Assembly: GCA_041654095.1 (NCBI GenBank)
Contig: JBAZED010000002.1
Span: 1-64,000, forward strand
From: UBA1424 sp041654095
GTDB taxonomy: Bacteria; Bacillota_I; Bacilli_A; RFN20; CAG-826
DNA: 64,000 nucleotides
Direction: 5' to 3'
Part shown: piece after piece, positions 16,863 to 26,061 of the stretch
How positions within the stretch are numbered: position 1 is the first letter of the stretch
How the letters are laid out: each line of letters begins with the position of its first letter
The notes under the pieces: generated by a model
Told to the model about the DNA's origin: nothing
What the model saw: the letters and a program-made list of their open reading frames with translations, nothing else
The model's database searches: none
Made by a program: the position numbers and the translations under genes

Positions 16863-17051
16863 TGCAATTTATCACTTATATAATAAGCGAAGAGCGGCGT
16901 TTCGCAAAGAGGAAAAAGGCGATGATGTCTGGCGTTTTATGTATAAATCGAGTAGGGGGTATAGTATGTCAGTAATAATTGGTTGTATGTTCAATCAAAG
17001 AAAATGCTATCATAATAAAAATGGAAACATTTTTCGAGGCGTGAGGAAGAC

Positions 17052-18179
17052 GTGAATTTTTTTGGAAATCTAGTCATCAACTTAATCTGCATCAGCATTT
17101 TGTTCGTCTTGCTTTTCGCACACTTGAAAACGTGCAAAGGCGGGATGTTCGCGTCCCGTATTTTCCGCTTGATTCTCATCACCGGTATCGGGATGCTCGC
17201 CGTCGATATCCTCGGGCGGATGGATGGGGACTCGGCTGTGAGTGTTCCAGCCCTGAATGCAATTGGCAATTTCCTTCTTTTCGCGCTTAATCCCATCACC
17301 CCTATTCTGTGGCTCATCTACGTCATGTACCAAGTCTACGGGACGAGATCCGTCATCAAAAAATATATGGTTTATATTTTCATTTTCTTCGCTGCTCACA
17401 TGGCCATCATGATCTTTAACTTGTTTTTTGGTTTTTACTATTCGATCGATGCCAATAACGTCTATACCCGCGGTGATTACTTTGCACTTTCAATTCTGTG
17501 GACAGTCATCCCGCTCTTCATCTCTTTTGGTCTCACGATCGTCAATCGGCACAAAATCGATACGCGGAAATACAACGCTTTTATCTTCTTCCCCGCCGCC
17601 CCGCTCATCGGCACCGTCTTATCATCGCTAATTTACGGGTATTCGATAATTCTCCCGACTTTGGTCGTCGCAGATTTGCTCGTCTTCATCAGCATTCAAA
17701 ACGACAACCTGCGCATGGATTACCTGACCAACACCTTCAACCGTCGCCACCTCGAAGATATCCTCCGCAAGAAAATCAGCGAGAGCAACCGCCAGTTCGG
17801 CGGCATCATGCTCGACATCGATGGGTATAAACAGATCAACGACATGTACGGACACCTTATCGGCGACCGGGCTTTAATCGACTTTGCGCGAGTATTGCAA
17901 AAATCGGTCGGCATCAACGATATCGTCGCCCGCTATGGCGGCGATGAATTCATGATTATCGTCGAAGTAAAGAACGATGCTGCGCTTCGGCACACGATTG
18001 AGAAATTAAAGGCCGATATCGACAAGTACAACACGAAAAACGTCTATCCATTTGAACTGACCGCCAGCATCGGCGGAGCGCTCTACGACGGCAAAGAAAA
18101 GAAGACGATGGAGCAGTTCATCAACTATCTCGATCAGCTGATGTATCAAGATAAGAAGAATTTACCGATTAAAAATTAG
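17052..18179 (+). CDS. Membrane-bound GGDEF protein (diguanylate cyclase)
   Basis: A 375-residue protein. The first about 205 residues hold around six hydrophobic helices (NLVINLICISILFVLLFAH, LIPILWLIYVMYQVYG-like and others) and should anchor it in the membrane as a sensor. The GGDEF domain follows: DYLTNTFNRRHLEDIL, MLDIDGYKQINDMYGHLIGD, and ARYGGDEFMIIVEV with an intact GGDEF signature, so the enzyme should be active. The start is a GTG at 17052, with GAGGAAG 3-9 nt upstream. It is transcribed away from the DUF3795 gene. A second, soluble cyclase is at 14821-15792; no EAL or HD-GYP phosphodiesterase is present in this window. Confidence 0.9.
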   Translation: MNFFGNLVINLICISILFVLLFAHLKTCKGGMFASRIFRLILITGIGMLAVDILGRMDGDSAVSVPALNAIGNFLLFALNPITPILWLIYVMYQVYGTRSVIKKYMVYIFIFFAAHMAIMIFNLFFGFYYSIDANNVYTRGDYFALSILWTVIPLFISFGLTIVNRHKIDTRKYNAFIFFPAAPLIGTVLSSLIYGYSIILPTLVVADLLVFISIQNDNLRMDYLTNTFNRRHLEDILRKKISESNRQFGGIMLDIDGYKQINDMYGHLIGDRALIDFARVLQKSVGINDIVARYGGDEFMIIVEVKNDAALRHTIEKLKADIDKYNTKNVYPFELTASIGGALYDGKEKKTMEQFINYLDQLMYQDKKNLPIKN

Positions 18180-18649
18180 TTCTATTGCTGTTTTCCCAAT
18201 AACATGGCAGCCGAGAATCCCATAAAGCCGCTTAATGCGATTATTTTCAACATATTCAAACAGCGCAGTTATTTATTTGCGATGCATACCCACAACTGTT
18301 TTGACATGGCGAGCACCGCACTAGGGCGCATGCCTACCACATCATTAGTTGGACCTTAGATAGAGAAAAGGCCCTTTCGATCGGAAAATGATTCAGATTA
18401 CAAAATATGGATTTAATTAATGATTACGCCTATCTCTTAAGAGATAAACAAACAATTGTCTCGCTGTGCCAAGGAGAAATATTCGCAAAGTATGAGCTCA
18501 AAATATTGACCGTGCCGCAGCACAAGACGAAAGGCAATTCTAGGAATTTAGACCGAGAACATATTCCTAATATCAAGCAAATAGCGAAATGGCCTTTGCA
18601 TGCTGGTAGGTATCAAAATAGATATTCGGATTCTTATGAGTAATAGCGC
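18180..18649. other. Gene-poor stretch between the GGDEF and Fic genes
   Basis: 470 bp without a convincing gene. It holds one 78-codon plus-strand reading frame (18407-18643) lacking a Shine-Dalgarno and any recognisable similarity, and a 23-codon hydrophobic minus-strand frame at 18182-18253. Composition turns AT-rich toward the Fic gene. No repeat, RNA or strong promoter was seen. Confidence 0.5.
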
Positions 18650-19540
18650 CTAGTAATTAATATGAAAATAATTTAAATATCCTTTCATAATATCCTGCCC
18701 ACGAAGGCACGTATCAAGCAAATAGCCTCTGCTTTCGTTCCATTTTGAAAGGCCGCGATAGTAGAATTGTTTAAAGTCATCCAATATCAATATCGGGACA
18801 ATATTATGTTTGAGACATTCTTTTAACATGATTAATCTTCCCACTCTTCCATTTCCGTCTTGGAATGGGTGGATGTATTCAAAGTCTTTGTGAAATTCAA
18901 TAATGTCTTCGATAGTAATTGCTTGCTTATCGCTATATTTTCCCAACAAAGCCCTCGTCTCCTCTTTGACCTTATCGGGAGAAGTGGTCTTGCGACCTCC
19001 AACCTCATTTGGTCGAAGCTTATAACCGCCGACCATAAACCAAGGCTGTTCAGCATCTTTTGTTCCTGTTTTAAGAATTAGATGAAGTTGCTTAATAAAA
19101 GGTTCGCTCAGTTTGCTTTTCGCAGCATCAATAACGAGATCTATGCATCGGAAGTGATTCACCGTTTCAATGATATCATCAATATTCGTAATTCCATTTG
19201 CGACTCCGATTGTCCTGGTCTCGTAAATATATCTAGTTTGATCATGAGTGAGTGTGCTTCCTTCAATGTGATTTGAATTATAAGTCATTTCAATTTGAAG
19301 TTTATGATAAATGCCACCGCGGAGTTTGGATTCTTTTTCTCTTTGGAGAATCTCCAGTAAAGTCGATACTTTGCTGCTATGTCTTTTTTGTCTTGAAGGT
19401 TTGGCGGTATTTTCAGGAATTACCCAAGTTTTTCCGTTTAGAATTGCTCCTTGAACACGACCCTTTGTGCAATAATCGCGAACGCTTCGCTCTGCTATTC
19501 CCCACAATCTTGAAATCTCTTTTGTTGATAAGTATTTCAT
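18650..19540 (-). CDS. Fic-domain protein with N-terminal HTH
   Basis: About 296 residues. The N terminus (LSTKEISRLWGIAERSVRDYC, then GRVQGAILNGKTWVIP) is an excisionase/MerR-like helix-turn-helix. The Fic core has the active motif HPFQDGNGRVGR (about residues 230-241), so AMP- (or other NMP-) transfer is likely. An inhibitory helix of the S-x-x-x-E-G type, SNHIEGS, lies at about 90-96, N-terminal to the Fic fold, so the protein should be auto-inhibited (class II Fic). ATG at 19540 has GGAGG 6 nt upstream; a TTG at 19546 is less likely. It stands alone and is AT-rich compared with its neighbours, suggesting acquisition. Confidence 0.9.
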   Translation of the reverse strand: MKYLSTKEISRLWGIAERSVRDYCTKGRVQGAILNGKTWVIPENTAKPSRQKRHSSKVSTLLEILQREKESKLRGGIYHKLQIEMTYNSNHIEGSTLTHDQTRYIYETRTIGVANGITNIDDIIETVNHFRCIDLVIDAAKSKLSEPFIKQLHLILKTGTKDAEQPWFMVGGYKLRPNEVGGRKTTSPDKVKEETRALLGKYSDKQAITIEDIIEFHKDFEYIHPFQDGNGRVGRLIMLKECLKHNIVPILILDDFKQFYYRGLSKWNESRGYLLDTCLRGQDIMKGYLNYFHINY

Positions 19541-19823
19541 AAGCAACCTCCGACACTCATATTATATTACTTATCGGCAATTTATACTATAATTTTTGTA
19601 AACATATTCGGGCTTTATTTTGCCGTTAAATTATAGATTAAATGCCTATAACCGATGCATATGCTTCCTATCGCGAAGTTTACATTATCTAATCTCTTGC
19701 AGTGAACCATGCAATATTGACTAAATCCGCCATATCATAGAAAGCAATGTCAGCAATAAAAAAAGAACCCGTTTGACCGAAAATAGGTCCGATTAAAAAC
19801 ATGGATGACATATCTGCTTTTTC

Positions 19824-21173
19824 TTATATTTGATGAGATAAGCAAACGACCGTCTCGACGTGATGCGTCTGCGGAAACATATCGATTGGTTGGATGCTTT
19901 TTATGCTGTATTTAGCTGATAAGATTTTTAGATCTCTGGCTAAGGTTTCAGGTTCGCAAGAAATATAGACAATACGTTTTGGTTCGAGTGCTAGAACGCT
20001 TTGAAGAAAGCGCTCCTCGGCACCTTTGCGTGGTGGATCCAAAAATACGACATCGATTTTTTGTTTTGATGCGCGCATCTGCTCCACGTAATCGGTGACA
20101 TCGCCGGCGTGGAATTCGACATTATCGATACCGTTGTGCTTGGCGTTCCGCGCCGCATCGCGAATGGCTTGGTAGACAATCTCCACGCCTATGACGTGCT
20201 TCGCGTGTTTTGCCGCTAAAAGAGCGATTGTCCCGATGCCGGTATAAGCATCAAAAACAACATCATCTCGGGTAATCTTGGCAGCTTCAATCGCCGTCTT
20301 ATATAATTTCTCGGTTTGAAGAGGATTGATCTGGTAAAAAGACTTTGATGAAATTTGATAGTTGATCCCAAGCAAAGAGTCTTCGATAAATCCTTTGCCA
20401 TAGAGGATGTTTTCGTAATTGCCGAGGATGACATTGGTGTCGCGTTTATTGATGTTTTGAACGACGGTCGTAATCTCGGGATGTTTGGCGATTAACGCAT
20501 TGACGAAATTTCTCTGGCCGGGGAAGCTGTTGACATTTGTGACGAGAACCACCATGACTTGCTTCTTATAGAAGCTCGTGCGGATCAAAATGTGGCGGAT
20601 GACGCCGGTTCGCTTGTCTTCGTCATATGGTTCGACGCGAATTTCTTTCATCAAATCGCGGATCGTCTTTATGATCGGGCCGGACCGCTCGTCTTCGATA
20701 TAGCATTTTTCGATGGGCACGATGACGTGCGAATTGGCTTTATAAAATCCGGAGATGATTTTTCCGCTGGCGTCGACACCGACCGGCATCTGCGTTTTGT
20801 TGCGATAGAAATAGGGGTCGCCCATCCCGATCGGGTCATTGACCTCGACGTCTATCTTCGCCGTTCTATGCAAAGCGCTTTTGACTTTATCCTTTTTAAA
20901 GGCCAACTGCGCATCATAGCTCAATTGTTGACATTGACAGCCCCCACACGCGGTGCACACCGGACAACGAGGCTGGATTCGATCTTTGGAAAGGGTCAAT
21001 AATTTCCGAATCTTTCCAAAAGATGAGCCCGCGCGAGTATACGTAATTTCAACCTCGGCTTCTTCGCCGGGAAAAAGGCCATCGACAAAGACGACGCCTT
21101 GACTGAACTTGGCGACACCTTTTCCTTCAAACGATAAATCCACGCACTTAGCGGTGATGATCTGGCCCTTCAT
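19824..21173 (-). CDS. rlmD: 23S rRNA uracil-C5 methyltransferase (RlmD/RlmCD-like)
   Basis: A 449-residue AdoMet-dependent enzyme. N-terminal TRAM/OB domain (residues about 1-60), then the Fe-S cluster cysteines in RCPVCTACGGCQCQQL (about 70-85), and the C-terminal Rossmann methylase with FYQINPLQTEKLY, DAYTGIGTIALLAAKHA (motif I), FLDPPRKGAEE and the catalytic YISCEPETLARDL; the family usually has SCNP or SCDP here. It modifies U1939 and, in Gram-positives, also U747 of 23S rRNA. The mRNA may be leaderless, as the -10 box lies 10 nt before the ATG and there is no Shine-Dalgarno. The paralogue specificity cannot be settled. Confidence 0.9.
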   Translation of the reverse strand: MKGQIITAKCVDLSFEGKGVAKFSQGVVFVDGLFPGEEAEVEITYTRAGSSFGKIRKLLTLSKDRIQPRCPVCTACGGCQCQQLSYDAQLAFKKDKVKSALHRTAKIDVEVNDPIGMGDPYFYRNKTQMPVGVDASGKIISGFYKANSHVIVPIEKCYIEDERSGPIIKTIRDLMKEIRVEPYDEDKRTGVIRHILIRTSFYKKQVMVVLVTNVNSFPGQRNFVNALIAKHPEITTVVQNINKRDTNVILGNYENILYGKGFIEDSLLGINYQISSKSFYQINPLQTEKLYKTAIEAAKITRDDVVFDAYTGIGTIALLAAKHAKHVIGVEIVYQAIRDAARNAKHNGIDNVEFHAGDVTDYVEQMRASKQKIDVVFLDPPRKGAEERFLQSVLALEPKRIVYISCEPETLARDLKILSAKYSIKSIQPIDMFPQTHHVETVVCLSHQI

Positions 21174-21183
21174 AAGCGCAATT

Positions 21184-21189
21184 ATTATA
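21184..21189 (-). promoter_or_regulatory. Near-leaderless -10 box of rlmD
   Basis: A perfect TATAAT on the minus strand, 10 nt before the rlmD ATG (21173). The -35 region is poor, and no Shine-Dalgarno lies between, so the 5' leader would be only a few nucleotides. Confidence 0.4.
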
Positions 21190-21262
21190 CCTTAATTGCC
21201 AATCATTCGTTATAAAGAAAAGCACCCTTGTTAAGGATGCTTGACGTTTTTATGATAAATGG

Positions 21263-22987
21263 CTACTCTTCAACCAGTCCGAGAACTTTTATCGGGAGTC
21301 CCCGCCAATTGGAACCGGCCGAGCGCAGGTTGAGATTTTGAATGCCGACATAGATATAAACGTAGGTATCGACGTACGAATCTAGCCAGCTGAAGTCGCC
21401 GCCGCTGTTCTGCGAATAAAGCGGCAACTTTTTGGTTGGATCGCCGGAGCTGACTAAATCGTAAGATGTCGCATATGCGCTGGCGTTTTTCACGACCTTG
21501 GCCGCGACGCGATACATCAGACTCGAGATGTTGGTCGACGGCGGCGTGGCGACGATATTTTCAATTGTGCTCTCGATAATCGGAGCGGTCGGCAGTTCAT
21601 AGACATTGGTGTCGAGATTGTCCAAGGTGACTTCCATAAGTTGCCAGTCGCCCGCATAATTCTCGGCCGCGGCGTTTCCGGCATCTTTAATATAGTGAGT
21701 AAGCGTGCCGGTCACCACCACTTTATTGCCGTTTGCGACCGCCGCCAAATTAGCCTGCGTCGCCGAACCATTGTAGACGAATAAGGTCGCTGTCTCGTCG
21801 ATTAAAAACAAACCCTGCTTAGTCATCGAACTCTTGTAGGTGACGCAGGCGACGATGGCTTGAACGGTTACAACCGCTCCATCCTCGAGGGTCTTGGCTT
21901 CATACAGAGTAATCGCATCATAATCATTTGGTTCCTGGACGATAATCGTCTTGGAGGCGCTGGCGCTCTGGCCTTGATACGTCGCCGTGGCCGTCAGTTC
22001 AAACGTTCCGAGAACAGCGACGTGGAAAACCAAAACGTTCTTGCCTTCGCTTTGCGAAATCGTCACTTTCGGTGATGTGGAGGTATATTCTCTTTCTAAT
22101 CCGCTCAATAATTCATCTTCAATGGTAACTTCTTTCGTCGTTTCGACTTCGTACTTCTCGGCGATTTCGGCCAGGGCGCGCTCCGCTCCGTACTCGGCTT
22201 CTTGAAGATGCGCCACGGTAATTTCGTCAAAAAAGGCCACGGGATTCATCCGCCACTGCCCGACGCCGGGTTTGCCGAGGCTGATGATGATGAGCATCTC
22301 AATCGTCTTGCCATCATACGGATCGGTCCAATAGTAATCTTTCCCATTTGATTGGGTATAAGCTAAAAGGCTGTCGACGCGGTTTAAATCGTCGGCTGTG
22401 TAATTGACATACGAAGTGTAATCGTGGCGATGATAGCGCCCTTCGATGCGGTAGATATTTCCGGTAATATCTTCTGCTAGAGGAATATCCGAGATTTCCG
22501 CAATCGTCAGTTCGGTAATGGCCGTCTCCGGAATCGCGCTGGTCGTCGCCTCCAAATCAATTAATTGCGGGTTGACTAACTGCTGCATTCCGACATAGCC
22601 GGTCGCGGTCGCCGAACCGGTATCATTCTCAGGGATATAATAGGCTTTTGAACCAGATAGAATCACGCTGTTGCCTTTGGCAACTTGGACGGCGACGCTC
22701 TCGCCATAGATATAGATGCTACCCGTCGCATCGGCGAGCCAAAAGCCAACGACATAGGGCGTCGATTGACCCGTGTAATTAAGATTGGCGACGACGCCTT
22801 GAACATTGACTTCCGCGTTGACATCCATTTCACGAATCGCGGAAATAGGCGTAATTTCAATTTCCGGTTCGCTGCTCGAGATGTCGGTTGGCGAACTATT
22901 GGACGTCGACGTCGACGGTTCGCCGCAAGAGGCCAAAACCAAGGTTCCGAAAAGAGTCAATAGAATTCCGATATGTTTGCATTTCAT
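21263..22987 (-). CDS. Lipoprotein with two OB-fold-like domains
   Basis: A 574-residue surface lipoprotein: signal peptide with lipobox LASC (Cys20), then a Ser/Thr linker. Residues about 45-150 and about 360-470 look like two copies of a beta-barrel OB-fold-type domain (VNVQGVVANLNY...FWLADATGSIYIYG versus VTVQAIVACVTYK...LFLIDETATLFVYNG), each followed by a related about 80-residue segment (both with a YRV/YRI strand and a Y-x-x-S loop). An Ig-like strand-rich region (about 265-355) links them. Such OB domains are common in lipoproteins of secreted nucleases and binding proteins. It has no obvious partner gene nearby. Nucleic acid or carbohydrate binding is inferred. Confidence 0.75.
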   Translation of the reverse strand: MKCKHIGILLTLFGTLVLASCGEPSTSTSNSSPTDISSSEPEIEITPISAIREMDVNAEVNVQGVVANLNYTGQSTPYVVGFWLADATGSIYIYGESVAVQVAKGNSVILSGSKAYYIPENDTGSATATGYVGMQQLVNPQLIDLEATTSAIPETAITELTIAEISDIPLAEDITGNIYRIEGRYHRHDYTSYVNYTADDLNRVDSLLAYTQSNGKDYYWTDPYDGKTIEMLIIISLGKPGVGQWRMNPVAFFDEITVAHLQEAEYGAERALAEIAEKYEVETTKEVTIEDELLSGLEREYTSTSPKVTISQSEGKNVLVFHVAVLGTFELTATATYQGQSASASKTIIVQEPNDYDAITLYEAKTLEDGAVVTVQAIVACVTYKSSMTKQGLFLIDETATLFVYNGSATQANLAAVANGNKVVVTGTLTHYIKDAGNAAAENYAGDWQLMEVTLDNLDTNVYELPTAPIIESTIENIVATPPSTNISSLMYRVAAKVVKNASAYATSYDLVSSGDPTKKLPLYSQNSGGDFSWLDSYVDTYVYIYVGIQNLNLRSAGSNWRGLPIKVLGLVEE

Positions 22988-23253
22988 AATAATTTTTCTA
23001 CTCCTTTAACAAGTTAAAAGCAGCGTTTGACATTCGAATTGTGATCCTCATCCAATAAAAATATCACCAGCCTTCCTCAATACGCTAAAAAGATTATTGG
23101 GGGAGTTAGTGATTACTAACTACAGTAAATGTAACATTTATTAGTAATATTTACAATATGCCGAATTTGGTGATTTTCCAGATAATATCGCTCTTTTTCT
23201 ATTTAATTGAGCAATAATCGTTGCTATTATGTAAATATCGAGGAGTAATGCAT

Positions 23254-24009
23254 ATGAAATTTTTGATGAATTTGAAAAATTACAAAACGTTGTCGCTGGT
23301 ATCCTATATAGGCATAGGTGTTTTCGGTTTCGTTTTCCTTTACAACATCCTCTATGCCTTAATCGCTGATGTCGATCCCGTCATTCCAGCGCAAGGCATG
23401 ATCTTCGCCTTGCCGTTAGTCGTCGGTTTGTTTTTAGTGCCTTTCGGCTTTAGGCACGAAAATCGCGGGCTGATATACCTCGGCCAAATGATGGCGATCG
23501 TTTCCGGAGCGATCTTGGTTTTCCAAATCGGGCGCTTGTGCTACGGATTGGTTAGCGACATTCCAAACGTTGCCTACCTGCTGACGATTACATGGCCGTT
23601 GCTCTTGCTCGCCACTTCGCTGACATTGATGGCTTTCTACAAAAAAGCCGATTTCCGACCAATTCACAACATCGTCGTCTTAGTCGCATTAGGCGGCTTG
23701 GCTTTAAGCGTATTAATCACGTTGGTCATCATAATTGTGTGGGCGGTGCAATTCCGCAACGGCTTATTGGTTGCGGCTTTACTTCCGACATTTTTCGTCT
23801 TCCTTGGCCTCGCCCCCATCCTTCTGTTCTCTTTTGTTTTAAAAGACGAGGCGCGAATCGCTAAGCTCGAAGTCCCCGAATGGGTGAAGCCCGTCAAACC
23901 GGCCCCCGCCCCAAAAGCTGAGACGCCAAAACTAGAGCCAAAGGTGCAAGAAGAAAAACCGTTTGAATCCGCGCCTATCGATAACAAAGAAGAGACGCCA
24001 AAAGCTTAA
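23254..24009 (+). CDS. Membrane protein with Pro/Glu-rich tail
   Basis: About 251 residues, not recognised. After a short basic N terminus (MKFLMNLKNYK) there are about six hydrophobic segments between residues 15 and 200, and then a cytosolic tail with repeated Pro, Ala, Lys and Glu (KPVKPAPAPKAETPKLEPK). The ATG at 23254 is chosen because AGGAG lies 8 nt upstream; the ATG at 23248 is too close and the TTG at 23221 is upstream of the site. It ends at a strong hairpin terminator. It is convergent with the lipoprotein at 24091. No function is proposed. Confidence 0.75.
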   Translation: MKFLMNLKNYKTLSLVSYIGIGVFGFVFLYNILYALIADVDPVIPAQGMIFALPLVVGLFLVPFGFRHENRGLIYLGQMMAIVSGAILVFQIGRLCYGLVSDIPNVAYLLTITWPLLLLATSLTLMAFYKKADFRPIHNIVVLVALGGLALSVLITLVIIIVWAVQFRNGLLVAALLPTFFVFLGLAPILLFSFVLKDEARIAKLEVPEWVKPVKPAPAPKAETPKLEPKVQEEKPFESAPIDNKEETPKA

Positions 24010-24039
24010 TCTCATAAAATATTATTTTATCTGACGCGC

Positions 24040-24080
24040 AACCCCGAAAGTTGAACACAGCAACTTGCGGGGTTTTATTT
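24040..24080 (+). terminator. Rho-independent terminator
   Basis: AACCCCG-A-AAGTTG (24040-24053) pairs with CAACTT-G-CGGGGTT (24061-24074) with one mismatch and loop AACACAG, followed by TTTTATTT. It ends the membrane-protein gene. Confidence 0.9.
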
Positions 24081-24090
24081 ATAAGTAATT

Positions 24091-24948
24091 TTAATCTGCT
24101 GCCGAGGAACTGACTTCGATCCACGCGTCTTTCCAGTTGCTGAACACGTAGACGTTGCGGGTGCGATAATGATGGCTGTATTGACTTCCGTGATTGTCGC
24201 CATTATAACGTTTGTAGAAATAGGCCGTGGATTGCTCTTCGTTTGCAAAGACGATTACTTCAGCGTTCCAGGTGTGTTCCTCGACCGTGACATAGCCCAT
24301 ATATCGCTTCTGCACTGTAACGTCGATGCTATACTGGTTTTTGATTTGATTCTGCATATAAGTCAGCGTCTCGGCATCGTCGACAACCGTAAAGACATAG
24401 CCCATATTTTCAAGCCGCTCGATAACCCATGTCTCACCGCGCTGTTCGGCAGAGTGGCACTGCGTCAAAAAACTCTGAAGACCATCGACGGCAGCGTCGA
24501 GAAAGTCTTTAACATAAGCGATATCATTAGCCGTGGCCGTACCGCTTTGATTGACGATGTTTCCGACATCGGAAGATGTTCCCGCTTCGAGGTCGATGGT
24601 CGCCTCGTACTCAAACGAGACGGTGCCCCCTTCAACAAAGCCTGATCCGAGCTCCGGGAAGAAGACGAGCTGCTCCTCGGGGTCGGCAAAATAGCGGGCC
24701 GACGCGGCGGAGCTACCATAATCAAGAGCGATATAAAGAGCTTCTTCTTCGCTCGTGTTTCGCGCATTGCCATAGGCGAAGACAATTTTTTTATTGTCAT
24801 ATTCTCCGCACGGCACTTCTTCGCCGCTAGCATCCGCTTCGCTTTTGAGAATGTCATAATCGCTTGCGACACCGCCACAACCGACCATTAATAGTGCCGA
24901 CAAACCGACCAAAACCAACGCTTTCGAGCCATGTGCTTTCTGCTTCAT
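24091..24948 (-). CDS. Lipoprotein of unknown function
   Basis: About 285 residues. Signal peptide ALVLVGLSALLMVGC with lipobox MVGC, so it should be anchored at the outer face of the membrane. Mature part is acidic and predicted mixed alpha/beta, with many Tyr residues near the C terminus (YKRYNGDNHGSQYSHHYR). No known family is recognised. ATG at 24948 has AAGGGA upstream; the in-frame TTG at 24966 lies in that site and is rejected. It is transcribed toward the terminator and shares no operon with neighbours. Confidence 0.75.
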   Translation of the reverse strand: MKQKAHGSKALVLVGLSALLMVGCGGVASDYDILKSEADASGEEVPCGEYDNKKIVFAYGNARNTSEEEALYIALDYGSSAASARYFADPEEQLVFFPELGSGFVEGGTVSFEYEATIDLEAGTSSDVGNIVNQSGTATANDIAYVKDFLDAAVDGLQSFLTQCHSAEQRGETWVIERLENMGYVFTVVDDAETLTYMQNQIKNQYSIDVTVQKRYMGYVTVEEHTWNAEVIVFANEEQSTAYFYKRYNGDNHGSQYSHHYRTRNVYVFSNWKDAWIEVSSSAAD

Positions 24949-25046
24949 ATTGTGGTTCCCTTTCAAACAGTACTTCTATCACCATAATACTGAATTAATT
25001 GGATCAGTAAATACATTTTTTACACATATATAACATCAGAACAAAG

Positions 25047-25097
25047 AAAAAGCGCCCCGTCTGAGACGGTGTGAAATTAAAATTTCACGAGGGCGCT
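25047..25097 (-). terminator. Terminator of the nfeD-SPFH operon
   Basis: Minus-strand AGCGCCC (complement of 25091-25097) pairs with GGGCGCT (complement of 25051-25057). Between them are two smaller hairpins, GTGAAATT/AATTTCAC and CCGTC/GACGG. The stem is followed by TTTTTCTTTG. The three-branched shape is unusual for a simple terminator. Confidence 0.8.
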
Positions 25098-25106
25098 AAA
25101 TCGAAA

Positions 25107-26060
25107 TTACTTTCTGATGATTTCAGCGACCGAGGTCGCAAGCGAAGCGACATTTTGCAAATCGGTCGGAATGATGATTTTAGTTGATTGACCATCGGCG
25201 ACTTTTGCCAAAGCTTCATATGATTTGAGGGTCAAGACGGCCTGATCGACCTTCGCACTCTTCAGCATCTCCAAACCAGCAGCTTCGGCTTCGCGGATCA
25301 GTTTGATACCTTCTGCTTCGGCTTTTTTGACTTCGAGAATGGCTTGAGCTTCGCCTTCGGCGTGTTTGATGGCCGATTCTTTTTGGGCTTCGGCGTTCAG
25401 GATGACCGATTCTTTATCGCCTTCAGCGACGAGAATCGCGGACCGCTTCTGACCTTCCGCTAAAAGAATTTTTTCACGGCGTTCACGCTCGGCGCGCATC
25501 TGCCTTTCCATCGCATCGCGAATATCCTTCGGGGGGAGGATGTTTTTGACTTCGACGCGGTTGACTTTGATGCCCCATGCGTCAGTGGCTTCATCGAGGA
25601 TGCTCCTCATTTTCGCGTTGATGATATCGCGCGACGTCAGCGTTTCATCGAGATCTAAATCACCGATGATGTTGCGGAGGGTTGTCGCCGACAGGTTTTC
25701 AATCGCCGAAAGCGGATTGACGACGCCATAGCAATATAATTTGGGGTCCGTCACTTGAAAGAAGACGACGGTGTCGATCTGCATCGTGACATTATCCTTG
25801 GTGATGACGGGCTGGGGATCGAAATCGCGGACTTGTTCTTTCATCGACACCCGTTGCGAGATGCGATCAAAGAAGGGGATGAGCATGTGGATACCGACAC
25901 CCCACGTGGTGAGGTAACCGCCCAATCTCTCGATGACGTATTTATCGGTTTGACGGACGATTTTAACGGAGCTGATTAAAATCAGCAGGAGGACGAATCC
26001 GACGATGCATAAGACGACGATGGCCCATGGAGCCATAGTGGCTAACATAACTAAATTCAT
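25107..26060 (-). CDS. SPFH (stomatin/prohibitin) membrane-scaffold protein
   Basis: About 317 residues. One N-terminal hydrophobic helix (ALMAPW... VLCIVGFVLLLILISSVKIV), then the SPFH domain: VIERLGGYLTTWGVGIHMLIPFFDRI, QRVSMKEQVRDFDPQPVITKDNVTM, and VFFQVTDPKLYCYGVVNPLSAIENLSATTLRNIIGDLDLDETLTSRD. A coiled coil rich in Glu, Ala and Lys follows (about residues 190-270), as in QmcA/stomatin-like proteins. Such proteins form membrane microdomain scaffolds. It follows nfeD by 1 nt, the classical nfeD-stomatin pair. ATG at 26060 is chosen over 26099 because AAGGAAGG is 8-9 nt upstream. Confidence 0.92.
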   Translation of the reverse strand: MNLVMLATMAPWAIVVLCIVGFVLLLILISSVKIVRQTDKYVIERLGGYLTTWGVGIHMLIPFFDRISQRVSMKEQVRDFDPQPVITKDNVTMQIDTVVFFQVTDPKLYCYGVVNPLSAIENLSATTLRNIIGDLDLDETLTSRDIINAKMRSILDEATDAWGIKVNRVEVKNILPPKDIRDAMERQMRAERERREKILLAEGQKRSAILVAEGDKESVILNAEAQKESAIKHAEGEAQAILEVKKAEAEGIKLIREAEAAGLEMLKSAKVDQAVLTLKSYEALAKVADGQSTKIIIPTDLQNVASLATSVAEIIRK

Positions 26061-26061
26061 A

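Noticed and set aside
18182..18253. 23-codon hydrophobic minus-strand frame that could be a type I toxin
   Set aside because: No ribosome site or antisense RNA partner was found; too short to support.
18407..18643. 78-codon plus-strand reading frame
   Set aside because: No Shine-Dalgarno, no nearby promoter, no familiar motif, and the codon pattern is unremarkable. Kept only as a remark in the gap entry.
19750..19810. Terminator for rlmD
   Set aside because: A weak GGACC/GGTC-type stem with a T run is possible, but the pairing is poor.
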